64,000 bases of DNA from Selaginella tamariscina (taxonomy: Eukaryota > Streptophyta > Lycopodiopsida > Selaginellales > Selaginellaceae), in the NCBI GenBank assembly GCA_003024785.1, contig PUQB01000338.1, forward strand, positions 124,001-188,000, in the 5' to 3' direction. The notes below the pieces were generated by a model that was not told where the DNA came from, made no database searches, and saw only the letters and a program-made list of their open reading frames with translations. This document shows positions 31,322 to 42,615 of the stretch, one piece after another. How positions within the stretch are numbered: the stretch's first letter is position 1; each line of letters opens with the position of its first letter. The position numbers and the translations under genes were made by a program.

Positions 31322-32521
31322 GTGCCACATGTAGAGTTCATGCAAGAAATGGATAATAATGCAGCTCAAAACATCATTACCATGAGGGCCACTTCAGTTT
31401 TTTCATCATCATTTTTATTGGCTTCAGTTCCAAAATCAATTTCTTCATCGCATGCAATATCTGAATCTTGTAAGGATGATGTACAATTAAATGATGAAGG
31501 GATAGGCAACGAGATAGTGGCAACGGATAAATGTGAAAGGGAGCAAACAAGTGATTTGCAAAGTATTCAAGAGGCAACGCTATCTCATGTTACTCATGGC
31601 CATATTGTGTTGTTAGATGTCAATGGTGTTCTGCTTCATCGACAAAGGCCCGAGGATAGGAAAAAAGAAATCAAACAAGGAGATTTCATTCCTTGTCATG
31701 GTAAATTTCGATATGATATTATTTTTCGTCCAGGGTTGGATCGTCTCTTTCAAAAGCTTAAGGAGATGGGTGCGCTTGTGGGGATTTGATTATGCATGCA
31801 GATTCATAACTTAACACCGCTGTTGAATTTGCTTAAGAAACATTGTAGTGTTGCAGAAGAGGTGATTCGTAAAGATTGGATTTTTGACCAGCGAATGTGT
31901 TATAAACCTCTCGAATTTCACAATATAAGAAAGGAAAGCAAGCCATACTTCTTCAAGAATGAAAGAATAATTGGGACTCATGGGGAGATCAATCGCTTAA
32001 GGATAATGAAGAATGCACATATCTTAGTAATAGACGACTCTCCTCAGAAGGCTATGCTCAACCAAAACATTGCTTGTATTTATCCAATCACTTTTGATCC
32101 ATATTTTGATACCAATATCATGGATGAGCTAGTGAACTACTTGGATATGTGCCTCAGAAAGAAGAATCTCAAAAATTTTTGTAAGTAGTATCCACCGTAT
32201 CATACATTTCCTAAAGCTTTTCTTTCTCGTGATTTTGAATTTTATAAAATGAAGGATAGCAACCGGGCGCTTTATAATATTATTCTTAAAGAATGTCATT
32301 TTTTAGATGAGCCTTTATGCAGACCTGGTTTTATTACATCTTATGTATTAATAAGGATGGCAACTCCCAATTGCATTTGTGAGAGTGTTAGGTGGTGGCA
32401 ACAACATCAATATATTAACCAAAATGATTTGATTAATCCGGAGAGTGATGATTTAAACAAAATGAGGAGATTTCTCTGTATGGTTAGGAAGAAAGTATTT
32501 ATAAATAAATTAACATGTTGA
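31322..32521 (+). pseudogene. FCP1-like HAD phosphatase gene, copy 2
   Basis: This is one collinear frame of 400 codons with two nonsense changes. The N-terminal ~85 residues are serine-rich and acidic. The FCP1/NIF homology domain then gives HIVLLDVNGVLLHRQRP (catalytic Asp; Asn replaces the second Asp, as in plant FCP1-like proteins with an LDLNG motif), FRPGLDRLFQKLKEMGALVG, YFFKNERIIGTHGEINRL and ILVIDDSPQKAMLNQ, and ends with a helical tail and KLTC. TGA at 31787-31789 replaces the TGG of copy 1, and TAG at 32186-32188 replaces CAG. Known relatives dephosphorylate Ser/Thr residues, for example on RNA polymerase II; the target here is unknown. It lies within the transposon, 218 bp after the ParB-like gene and about 240 bp before the right TIR. 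Confidence 0.82.
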
Positions 32522-32763
32522 TAAGGAAATGATTTCATTTGTAATTATGTTTGATAGTATTTCTTCATTATTGTAAACTATTTTTAGAATAATATGAATA
32601 TTCTAAGATATTTTAGGAATATTCCTTACTAAGTAAGGTTATTGAAGGATTAATTAATTAATTTATTTATTTAAGGCTTAATTACATATTAATTAAATGA
32701 TTAATTAATAATTAAAACTTAAGTATTAATTAGTAATTTATTTATATTCCCATTTTCATGTAT
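32522..32763. other. AT-rich 3' region of TIR transposon copy 2
   Basis: It is collinear with 12481-12727 of copy 1, rich in TTAATTAA, with no coding signal. Confidence 0.6.
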
Positions 32764-32789
32764 CATGCCCACTTTAGTTAAAAGTGCAT
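32764..32789 (-). repeat. Right terminal inverted repeat of TIR transposon copy 2
   Basis: On the minus strand it begins ATGCACTTTTAACTAAAGTG and ends GGGCATG, 26 bp. It matches the left TIR at 20834-20860 and copy 1's right TIR at 12728-12753. AAGT follows outside. Confidence 0.9.
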
Positions 32790-32793
32790 AAGT

Positions 32794-33629
32794 GCCACAA
32801 ATGTGGCTCCTAAATGTCAACTCTAGAACCCCTTAGTGAACCCTCAGGAATGTAAACCTGTCAAATAAGATCCCACACCCATAGTTGGTCAAGGACACAG
32901 ATGTGCCTTGCTTGGCCATGAGTGTTACACCTAGCTTGATGTGGAGGAGGAGGCTGGAGATAAGCCTCAACCTCTGCCTCTTGGAACGTGCATCCCGACA
33001 AGACCTCCCAAGCATGGATTCGCCAACGTTAAGGGTAAGCTACCCCAAAGGTGGGATGTACCCCTGTCATCTAGAAGTTAGGGCGACACAATAGAGGGTT
33101 GTACCTTAACGACACAAGCTAAAGCTTGCATCGGTAGAAAAGCAATGAACTCAGTCATGAACCCAGGAGCTCTCCTTACGTTTACTCTACCTTATTTATG
33201 TGACGAAGCACCCCTCCCCCCCCCCCCTCTTTTCCTGTATGTGTAAGTGGGATGGCACTGAATGCCAGCCCCTTAGTTAATGAGATGAGTTTGCACACTA
33301 ACCCCTACCCCTAAACCCTAACCAAGGGGCGTGGGTTAGGGCAACCCAAGGGTTAGGTCAACCCTAGGGGTGTTCCTAACCCTATTTAACATGCCAAACT
33401 CATCTTAATTAAGATGTCAAAATTGGGGGTGGGTTTTCTAGAAGGTAAGTGCTACTTTCGCTTAGAGTTTCTCACGACATCTAAGATAGCCGGCCGGACT
33501 ACCCCTAAACACCTAAGTGCACTAAGAAGGCCTATTTCTCACTACATCTAGGGTCCGTCAACATAGTACAGTAGGTAACAACAATTAACCTCCAAAGTAA
33601 AGGGTTAAGTCATAGTAAAAACTATGATA
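32794..33629 (-). repeat. LARD1 5' LTR, second segment
   Basis: The LTR resumes with GCCACAAATGTGGCTCC and ends ACTATGATA, a one-base change from the usual ACTATGACA. Confidence 0.88.
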
Positions 33630-34015
33630 GAAACATTTATGGACAGCGAAAATGTAAATGTGAATATCTTGTTAAGTGAAAAGGGTACTCGGCATGCGAG
33701 TCGACATGGGAACCATTGGAGAATCTGCAAAAAGCGATGGAGTTGGTGAATGAGTTTGAGGCAAGGTCTCAAACTAATTAAGAAATAAAGTTATTTCTTT
33801 TTAACCTAGGGGCCAACAGACAACAATAACTAAAGGCTTCCGATATAAATTCTAGTTAACTAAAAGAAATTAACTAACTTGTTATTTGTGTCGGGTGACA
33901 GACTTTGCAGACGTGCAAAAGGTCTCCAAATGACTTCTTGTCACAAGTGGTACCTCCGACAGCTGAGTTCTCGGTCAGTGAATGACGGTTCTGAAGTATC
34001 TGGCTTCACGTAATG
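33630..34015 (+). pseudogene. G0: chromodomain end of an older chromovirus
   Basis: The fragment reads KCEYLVK-type chromodomain residues followed by a frame change, then CESTWEPLENL-like and ELVNEFEARSQTN at the end of pol, and 3' untranslated sequence with GTCGGGTGACAGACTTTGCAG. A chromodomain at the integrase C-terminus directs insertion to marked chromatin in chromoviruses. The upstream part of G0 is cut off by LARD1 and the downstream part is separated by G1, resuming at 47809. Confidence 0.75.
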
Positions 34016-34960
34016 TGTCATAGTTTTTATATGACTCGACTCTTTACTTTGGGTTTGACTGTTGTTACCTACCGAGTTGTGTGGCAAACCCTAGTTGTAA
34101 TGAGAAACACCCCCACTTAGTGCACTTAGGTGTTTAGGGATAGTCCGGCCGGCTGTCACTAGGTACCTCGAGAAACTCTAGCTGAAGGTAGTACTAAAAC
34201 TCTCCCCCAGTTTGACGTTACAAAGATAGATTTTCCATTAATTATAGCTTGTCAAAAAGGGTTAGGGACACCCCTAGGGTTGACCTAACCCTAGGGTTTC
34301 CCTAACCCCACGCCCTAATACCCCCCCTAGGGGTTAGGTTTAGGGTTAGGTCAGGACAACCGTTTTCTCTAAGGGCTGGCATTTCCGTGCCAACCCACTT
34401 ACTCACTTAGGTAAACTGGGGGGGGGGTCCATCACATAAATATGGTAGAGTATATGTAGTGAGGCTTCCTGGATTCAAAAGAGAGCTCGTTAACCTCCTA
34501 CCGGTCCAAGGTAAGCCAAGGTGCAACCCTCCGTTGTGCCGCCCTAACTTCCACACGACAAGGGTACCCTAGGTTAGACTATCCTTATGTTGGCAGGATC
34601 TTGCCTTTGAGATAGGGGCACGTCATTTCCAAGGAATTAGTCAGATTCCTTGGTCCAAAAACCTGCTCACAAGCTCAAAGGTATTGCCCGAGTTCACATT
34701 CCATAAAACTAGTGGTTGAGGCCTTGCTCCGGCCGCCTCAACCACGCCAAGCTAGGAACGACACCTAAGGCTCGGCTAGTCTATGTATCCTGATTTATAA
34801 GGTGAGTCTCATTCGTGGACTTAGTAGTTAGGGGTTTGAGTTCTTAAGGCTTGGGTTCCTAATACGGGTTATATTACCAGATTCTGTGGGTTTCCAGAGA
34901 GGGGATTCCAGGGTTGGCACCTAGCAAGCCGCCTTGTGGCACTAGGTAAAAACTCTGACA
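34016..34960 (+). repeat. G1 5' LTR
   Basis: It is 945 bp, from TGTCATAGTTTTTATATGAC to AAACTCTGACA. It has a G-run (about 34420-34429) 10 bp before CATAAATATGG, a likely TATA region. The first ~20 and last ~12 bases match LARD LTR ends, so both can use the same integrase. Confidence 0.9.
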
Positions 34961-34962
34961 AT

Positions 34963-34974
34963 TGGTACCGGAGC
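34963..34974 (+). other. G1 primer binding site
   Basis: TGGTACCGGAGC starts two bases after the LTR, one or two changes from the usual initiator Met-tRNA site TGGTATCAGAGC (perfect in LARD3 at 42618). Confidence 0.8.
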
Positions 34975-35290
34975 AAGTTCTCTGCTGTCAGTAGGACTAC
35001 CTTAAGTCGTAGGGTGTTTCAGTGTTTAGATGACTCTAAATTCTTGATATACTCTATTACTTTCGGTTGACATGTCTATATTCTACGCAAAGAGTTTGAT
35101 CCTGTTGAGTTGTCAAACTTCGGAGAACACTTGCTCAGTGAGTCAGCATAAGATTCTAGGTATGTCCGAAACTCTTATGCTGGTTTAAGTTGATGTGTGT
35201 GGGTGTACAACCTGTGCAGGGTGTTTCCAATTTCACATTGGGAATATTCCAAGCATATTCTCCGAGTGTTGAAACAAGGGTTCAATACAA

Positions 35291-36924
35291 TGAGCAAAAG
35301 AAAGTAACCAGAGCTTGAGGCAGAGAGGGTTGTCGCAGAGGCTCAAAATGAGGAGATGGATGAGGCTAATCCAGGTCTACCCCCTAGAGTTAGACAACGA
35401 CTTGGTTGGCGAGAAATAATGATGGATGCCCTAAACAAACTTCAAGGGGATGTTTTGGGGTTGAACGACCGAATCGATAATGTTGCCGTTCGGATTCCGA
35501 CAAATACTGTAGTGCCAGATGTTTCACAACCTAGACACACGGAAAAAGAAGAAGAAGCATGACTCAGAGTCAGGTTCCTCTGAATTAGATTCTTCAACAG
35601 AAGTAGGTGGTGGAGGTCCTAGTAAATTCAAATCGGTAAAGCCTTCGAATTTCATGGGTTTAAAGGATTACAAGGTTTTGGATGACTAGTTGTATGATAT
35701 GGAAAGCTACTTCGAGGCTGCTTCCGTGAGAAAGACAAAAAAGGTTGCATGTGCTAAGCAGTTTCTTAAAGAAGAAGCTAAGACTTGGTGGCGAATTGTT
35801 GAAGGTGAACGTGGATACCGAAACAGCTGGAAGCACATGAAAAAGGAGATCAAAAAGCAGTATATGCCGGATGATCTCGGTTTGCGATTGCGTGCTGACC
35901 TGGCACTTTGTCAACAGGGAGTTCGGGGAAGTCCTATGGACCACGTTTATCGATTCGAAAGTGTGATGAGCGATGATGAAGCTCGAAGTTGCTTCATGGC
36001 TAGCTTGAATGAGAAGACGCGAAGAAAATCTTAAGGTACAAGCCAACAAGCTATCGGGAATGTCAAGAGGCAGCTCAAAAGGTTGCTTATGGCATGTCGT
36101 TAGAAGACTTGTACAAAGGGGAGGAAGCAAAACCTAAAAGGAAGTTTCCTCCAAAGTCTGGGTTCAGAAGGTTTGATAGGCGACCAGATCAATCGCCATC
36201 AATTCGAAGTGCAAGTCCCTTTGTCGGCAGTTCCAAGTTTTCGGACACATCAAGACCCACCGGATTTCGGAAACCATTGGCGTTACCACCTCCTCAGCAG
36301 GCCAAAGGATCGGCTCCAAAGTCTGCTCCCCCGCGTTCCGCACGGGGTGTGAAATGTTATAATTGTAACAAGCCTGGTCATTTTGCTAAAGAGTGTCAGG
36401 CACCCTCACAACAATCAGGACATTTCAAGGCGATGGTAGAAGAGGAAGTTGCTGAACCAGAAACGCTTGAAGATCCGGAAGATGAGTCAGAAGAGGTAAT
36501 GTTGTGCCAGACACAACCTGCCTTATTCGCTATTCAAGACAAAACTGACCCTTTGCTATATTTGACAGGAAGGATACGAGGGGACCGAGTCCGAATGATG
36601 ATCGATACTGGAGCAACATACAACTTCATATCGACTAGTCTAGCTCGTCGATTGAATTTGGATGTAATAAAGATGTGTGAAATAAAGATCAATTTTGGCA
36701 AAGGTTCTCAAAATACTAATAATATAGCAAGGGCAGTTCCTGTCCAAATCAAAGATTGGAAGGCTAAGCTAGACTTAGTTGTCTTGAATATGACGGGGTT
36801 TGATTTTTTGGGTATGGAATGGTTCCATAAACATGTAATCGAAATGAGGGGTTCCGGAGATAATCGAATCACGCTTGCAGCAGATAAAGAGGACATTAAA
36901 AACAACGCTCAATGGAAACGCTAA
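35291..36924 (+). pseudogene. G1 gag and protease
   Basis: The likely start ATG at 35291 is followed at once by MSKRK and a TAA, then an open frame to 35562 (NPGLPPRVRQRLGWREIM). The capsid region (35690-36034) has FLKEEAKTWWRIVEGERG and KKQYMPDDLGLRL. The third frame (36094-36924) has a basic, proline-rich stretch, the zinc knuckle CYNCNKPGHFAKEC (about 36355) and the retropepsin site MMIDTGATYNFIS (about 36597). Frames break near 35562, 35688 and 36034. The order is standard for plant chromoviruses. Confidence 0.88.
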
Positions 36925-39905
36925 CTGATAAGGATTGGAATCCTATGTTCCTTACCTTAACTCAGTTGCGTAAGGCAGTTAGACATCAGAACGTGTGTTT
37001 CTTGCAATGGTTTTGGATACTGGTGAAGTCAAAATAGGAGATGGTCAAGAATCTGTTCCTGAACCTATTTTGGAAGTCTTGAACATGTTTAAGGATGTGT
37101 TGCCAGAAGACTTGCCGCCCGAGTTACCTCCACGTCGAGTTGTGGACCACAGATAGAGATTTTGCCAGGTTCGTCTCCACCGGCAAGAGCCCCATATCGG
37201 TTGAATCCTCAAGAGTTAGTAGAATTGAAGAGACAGCTGACAGAATTGATTGGTCGAGGACACATTCGACCTAGTCGATCACCGTATGGTGCACCTATCT
37301 TGTTCGTAATGAAAAAGGATGGTACGATGCGAATGTGTGTGGACTATCGAGCGCTGAACGCGATAACTATCAAAAATAAGTATCCTCTTCCACGAGTGGA
37401 CGACTTATTTGATAGGCTATCAAAAGCAAAGTATTTTTCAAGAATAGACTTGAGATCGGGTACCATCAGATTCGGGTAGCAGAGAATGACATTGAGAAGA
37501 CCGCTTTTCGAACGCGTTATGGATCATTTGAGTTTCTAGTCTTGCCATTCGGGTTGTGCAATGCTCCAGCAACTTTTTGCACAATGATGGATGATGTGTT
37601 TAGAGACTATCTAGACGAGTTCGTAGTGGTGTATATTGATGACATTCTGATTTTCAGTTCGACAATTGAGGAACATGTGGAACACTTAGAAAAAGTGTTT
37701 CAGAGGTTGAGAGAGAACCAGTTGTATGCTAAAGAAAGCAAGTGCGCATTTGGTCAAACCAAGATAGATTTCTTGGGACACTTGATCTCAGGTGGGGAGG
37801 TTGCCATGGACCCAAAGAAAATTCAAGCTATTACTGAGTGGATGACTTTAAAAGATGTGCAAAGTTGGTCATTATTGAAGATTCATAAAGGGTTACTCGG
37901 AAATAGCGGCCCATTGACAGATCTTACGAAAAACATTCCATGGCATTGGACTCCAGAGTGCCAACGTGCGTTCGTCAAACTCAAAGAGGCTATCTCTTCT
38001 GAGCCAGTTTTTGCAGTTGCCCATCTTTGAAGATCCCTTTGAAGTAGAATGTGACGCTTCCGACTTTGCAATTGGTGGTGTATTGCAACAGAAAGGACAT
38101 CCAGTGTCCTTTTTCTCGAAGAAGTTAGATGCCGCGCAAACTCGATGGCCTACTCACGAAAAGGAGATGTATGCTATTGTTGCTTCCTTGGAGTATTGGC
38201 GTCATTATCTTCCAAGTCATGGTACTGTGGTTTGGACAGATAGTGTAACTCTAAGATATTTTGAAACGCAGCCGAAGCTATCGTCGAAGTATGCTAGATG
38301 GCAGCAGAAGTTGGCACGATTTCAGCCTGAAATCAAACATAAAGGGAAAGGACAATGTGGTAGCTGATGCACTCAGTAGAAAGGGTCATTCGGATTATGT
38401 CAGCACCCATGTCAACTTTGGTGGATGAATTTGTGACGGCGTATCCTCAGGACAAGTTTGCTAAGGAGGCTTTGAGCCTGGTGGCAAAGAGGAAACAAGT
38501 TCATCAGTTACGAAGAGATGGTAATATTCCAGCAGGAATAGAAAGTCGAATGGATGCACTCAAACAGGCGCATTTTGTGGTACGAGATGGAGTTCTTTAT
38601 TATAAAGAAAAGAGACTCTATGTTCCAGAAGGGACATGGAGGGAGAGGCTGTTAAGAGAGCATCACGATGTTCCTTTGGCAGGACATGGTGGAAGGCATA
38701 AGACGTTGGCTTTGTTGAAACAGGGATTCTATTGGCCGGGTATGATAGACGATGTTGCCAAGTATGTCAAGACATGCCCCACTAACAAGTGAAGTGCCGA
38801 TTCGCAAAAACGAGCTGGGAAGTTGCAGTGTATACCGATTCCAGAGCGGCCATTTCAAAGTGTTACTTTGGACTTTATCATGGGATTGCCAAAATCTTGT
38901 GGTTTTAATGCGCTCATGGTGGTAGTCGATCGATTTTCAAAGGTTGCTCATTTCATTCCAACTGTAGAGACAGTGAATGCAATTCAAGCAGCAAAGTTGT
39001 TCTTCCACGAAGTCATAAGAGTGCACGGACTACCGGAAACCATGATCTCAGATCGGGATCCTCGGTTTACGGGGAATTTTGGGGGACGTTTTTAAGCAAT
39101 TTGGTACGATGTTGAAGTTCAGTACAGCTTACCATCCCAAATAGATGGTCAAACAGAGAGAGTGAACCGACAAGTCGAGGACTATCTCAGATGCTATGTT
39201 CAAGGTGATCAACTTGATTGGGCTGAACACTTAATATGGCTGAGATATGTTACAATAACTCGACACACTGCAATCGGATGTAGCCCGATGGAAGTGTTAA
39301 CTGGGAATAAGGGTGGTATTCCTCAGAGTATGGTGTTACCGAAAGACGATAGCAATCGTTCCATCTGTAGCAGAGTTCATGGGACAATTGTATCGGACAT
39401 GGGAAGCTGCTCGTCAAGCGATGGCTGTAGCACAGGAAAGGTATCATCAGCAGTACGATAAGCATCGGCGGGATGTAGAGTATCAGGTTGGGGATATGGT
39501 ATTGTTGAGTACCAAAAACCTGAAGGTTCCAACGAGGAAGTTTCTATTGCACTACATAGGTCCATACAAGGTGGTGAAGCAAGTAGGGAAAGTGGCTTAT
39601 GAGTTAGATCTTCCTCTGGAGTTGGGAACAATACACAATGTGTTTCATGTCAATTTACTCGAGCCATTCCACAAAGATGAGAAACATCTACAGAGATATG
39701 AAAACTTACGTCCGCTTCCTGAGCTGGTGGCGATACGAAGAGTTCGAAGTTGAGTTGATTTTGGATGCAAAGGATATTAAACCGAGGGACGGAAACGTAA
39801 ACGAGAATATCTTGTTAAGTGGAAGGGTTACCGGCATGCGAGTCGACATGGGAACCATTGGATAATCTACAGAACGCGATGGAGATAGTGAAGGAGTTTG
39901 AGGCA
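36925..39905 (+). pseudogene. G1 pol: reverse transcriptase, RNase H, integrase, chromodomain
   Basis: Reverse transcriptase starts after [12 protein letters not shown] (about 37100) with [20 protein letters not shown] and the catalytic YIDDILIFS at 37632. RNase H has CDASDFAIGGVL (38050) and WTDSVTLRYF. Integrase has HHDVPLAGHGG and CPTNK (38660-38790); the second Cys pair is lost by a small deletion that G1' keeps (CPTCQQ). DDE residues lie in TLDFIMGLPKS (about 38868), ISDRDPRF (about 39044) and QTERVNRQ (about 39150). The GPY module reads HYIGPYKVVKQVGKVAYEL (39552 on). A chromodomain REYLVKWKGY starts near 39805 and a one-base loss breaks it. Frames also shift near 37470, 38020, 38350, 38790, 39090 and 39350. 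Confidence 0.9.
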
Positions 39906-40273
39906 AGGTCTCAAACTGTTAGTCTTATTTCTTATTAACCTAGGGCCGATAGACAACCTTAACTAGAGGCCTCCGATATAAATTCTAGTTAACTTAAAGA
40001 AATTAACTAACTTGTTGTCTGTGTCGGGTGACAGACTTTGCAGACGTGCAAAAGGTCTCCAAGTGACTTCTTGTCGCAGGTGGTGCCTCCAACAGCTGAG
40101 TTGTCGCTCAGTGAATGATAGTTCTAAGTACTTGGTTTCGCGTAATGCAAGGGGGTAATAAAACTTGTGAACTTTTTGCTGACTCCGCATAGAGTGATTG
40201 TTAGTTTTCAGTTAATTTTTCCTAACCTAGTCTAGTCTTGGAGTTAGACGTCAACGAGGACGTTGACATTTCC

Positions 40274-40287
40274 AAAGGCAGGGAGTG
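40274..40287 (+). other. G1 polypurine tract
   Basis: AAAGGCAGGGAGTG precedes the 3' LTR directly. The same tract, AAAGGCGGGGAGTG, precedes the LTRs of LARD3 (46389) and G0 (47961). Confidence 0.75.
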
Positions 40288-40786
40288 TGTCATAGTTTTT
40301 ACTATGACTCGACCCTTTACTTTGGGTTTGACTGTTGTTACCTACCGAGTTGTGTGGCGAACCCTAGTTGTAGTGAGAAACAGCCCCGCTTAGTGCACTT
40401 AGGTGTTTAGGGGTAGTTTGGCGGATGTCACTAGGTACCTGAGAAACTCTAGGCGAAGGTAGTACTTACCCTCTAGAAAACTCTCCCCCAGTTTGATTAC
40501 AAAGATAGGTTTTCCATTAAATATAGCTTGTCAAAAAGGGTTAGGGACACCCCTAGGGTTGACCTAACCCTAGGGTTGCCCTAACCCCACGCCCTAATAC
40601 CCCCCCTAGGGGTTAGGTTTAGGGTTAGGTTAGGACAACCGTTTTCTCTAAGGGCTGGCATTTTTGTGCCAGCCCACTTACTCACTTAGGTAAACGGGGG
40701 GGGGGGGGGGGGTCCGTTATATAATAAGGTAGAGTATATGTAGTGAGGCTTCCTGGGTTCAAAAGAGAGCTCGTTAACCTCCTACC
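40288..40786 (+). repeat. G1 3' LTR, first segment
   Basis: It starts TGTCATAGTTTTTACTATG and runs to CTCCTACC, where LARD3 is inserted. A long G-run of about 17 lies at 40696, just before TCCGTTATATAATAAGG. Confidence 0.88.
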
Positions 40787-42615
40787 TGTCATAGTTTTTA
40801 CTATGACTCAACCCTTTACTTTGGACGTTGACTGTTGTTACCTACTGTACTATGTTGATAAGCCCTAGGTGTAGAAGAAACATGCCCACTTAGTGCACTT
40901 GGATATCTAGTGATGGTCCAGCCGGGTGTCATTAGGTATTTGCAAGAAACTCTAGGCGAAGCTAGCACTTCCTTGGTTTTCCGTGTCCCGGTTGGATTAA
41001 TGGCTAGTTCCAATGAGTTCGGCATGTCGGATATGCTTAGAAATACCCCCAGGTTTGATAGGTTAGGGTTTAGGGGTCGATGGATAACTCACCAAGTATG
41101 TTCCCTCTGGGAATGAGATTTCAGTGCTAGCCCACTTATGTAAATAGGAAAACAGGGGGGGGGCTCTGTCACATAAATAAGGTAGTATATAGGAGTGAGG
41201 GTTCCTGGGTTCATGACTGAGCTCGTTACTCTTCTCCCAGTGCAAGCTCTAGCTTGTGTCGTCAAGGCACAACCCTCTGTTGTGCCGCCCTAACTTCCAG
41301 ATGCCAGGGGTATGTCCCACCTTCGGGGTAGCTTACCCTTAACGTTAACGAATCCATGCCTGGGAGGTCTTGTCGGAATGCACGTTTCAAGAGGCAGAGG
41401 TTGAGGCTTGTCTCTTAGCCTCCTCCTCCATGTCAAGCTAGGTGTAGCACTCACAACCAAGCAAGGCACATCCGTGTCCTTGTCCAACTATGAGCGTGGG
41501 ATCTTGTTTGACAGGTTCATGTTACTTGGTTCCTGAGGGTTCATTGAGGGTTCTAGAGTCGGCATTTAGGAGCCATGTTTGTGGCACTTGGTGCAACTCT
41601 TGAATCTAAGGGCTATGGCATGATAGCCCACATCGGGGAAGGCAGTGTCACATGGAGATGTGACACTAGGCTAAACATCACATGGTACAACGCCTGAGGC
41701 ACGCCCTTTGGTGTTATGTCATGGGCTTGTCGCCAAAGGGTTGGATACTTTAACAAATAGACATGCTTGTGCTTGCACTAGGGTGCTAAGCCTTGGGCAT
41801 TTGCTCAAGGGAGGTTAGGTCTCATAACTAGGTTTGCTTTGGCACACTTGGCTAGGGGAGTGTTCTCCTTGGAATTCAAGGGTTGAACAACCTAAACATG
41901 TCAGCATGAGCCCTTTCGTGAGGCACTCGCAAGGTCATGTGCTTAGGGTTATCCCAAACCTAGCCTTAGGGAGTTTGCTTAGCATAACACTCGTGTTCGC
42001 CTACGGTGCACACTCGTGTCCTCACTAAGTACTAGTCCTAGGTCTAGGGTATAACTTGGCCACTCAAACCCTTAGGGGTTAGTCGTGGTTCAGGGTACTC
42101 CTTGTCGCCTTAAAGGGGTTGTACTCCCGGATGAGGGTGATTCCTCAAGGGGGAAGTGACAATGCCTTAGCTCTGTCCAGGGGTATGTGTGGAACACACG
42201 TCTCCTTGATGGGGGTTAGGGCATGAGCCTGTCTAGGTCTTCTAGGGCAAGACCCTAAGTTAACTAGGGTTATCCCTCAAGAGTTTTGGGGTAGACACTC
42301 TAGGGAGACTTAGGCTAAACCCTAAGTCAACTAGGGTTATTCCTCAAGGGTTTTGGGGGTAGACACTCTAGGGAGACTTAGGCTAAACCCTAAGTCAACT
42401 AGGGTTATCCCTCAAGGGTTCTGGGGGCAGACATTCTAGGGAGACTTAGGCTAAACCTTAAGTCTCCTGTCCACTTGGACATTAGAGTCTAACCCTAGGG
42501 GTTGTTGGGGTTGTTCTAGGAAACTTAGTGTTGCTCACACAGGGTGATGACACCAAATGGTCACCTGGCAACCACGTGTTGCCACGTGTTGACCCTTTGG
42601 GTCAAAACTCTGACA
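40787..42615 (+). repeat. LARD3 5' LTR
   Basis: It runs from TGTCATAGTTTTTACTATGA to CAAAACTCTGACA. It contains a G-run (41155-41164) then CTCTGTCACATAAATAAGG, the likely core promoter, and three 67-68-bp tandem units at 42259-42461. Confidence 0.9.
42259..42461 (+). repeat. Three tandem 68-bp units in the LARD3 5' LTR
   Basis: Units start at 42259, 42326 and 42394 with GT(C/T)AACTAGGGTTAT and end with GACTTAGGCTAAACC-type sequence. Other LARD LTRs (reverse strand near 55690-55770 and 60490-60570) have a single unit. Confidence 0.88.

Larger units (their letters stand above)
20834..32789. mobile_element. Complete ~12-kb TIR DNA transposon, copy 2
   Basis: Its ends are terminal inverted repeats of 27 bp (20834-20860) and 26 bp (32764-32789), both starting ATGCA on their own strand. 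It is flanked by the 4-bp duplication AAGT (20830-20833, 32790-32793). The unoccupied target exists in LARD4 at 54408-54411. It carries a DUF7869 gene (minus), two arrays of the GGCGGGATTAATCCCGCC palindrome, an AT-rich and microsatellite core, the ParB/methyltransferase-like gene and an FCP1-like phosphatase gene (plus). All three genes have disabling changes. The 4-bp boundary is the simplest reading; a 2-bp AG duplication with TATGCA...TGCATA ends would fit equally. Confidence 0.9.
15088..33629 (-). mobile_element. LARD1: non-coding LTR retrotransposon, containing the 12-kb TIR transposon
   Basis: On the minus strand it has a 5' LTR (33629-19959, minus the inserted transposon), a primer site, a ~3.8 kb internal region without a coding frame, a polypurine tract, and a 3' LTR truncated at 15088. 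It lacks gag and pol, so it must be mobilised by enzymes from elsewhere. It shares LTR ends, primer site, polypurine tract and the last ~250 bp of internal sequence with the chromovirus G1, its likely partner. It is inserted in the 3' coding part of G0 (33630 onward). Confidence 0.82.

Noticed and set aside
33181-33240. A gene or tRNA near the C-runs in the LTRs
   Set aside because: There is no cloverleaf or coding structure; the C-run and TTATTTATG are the reverse of the LTR promoter region.
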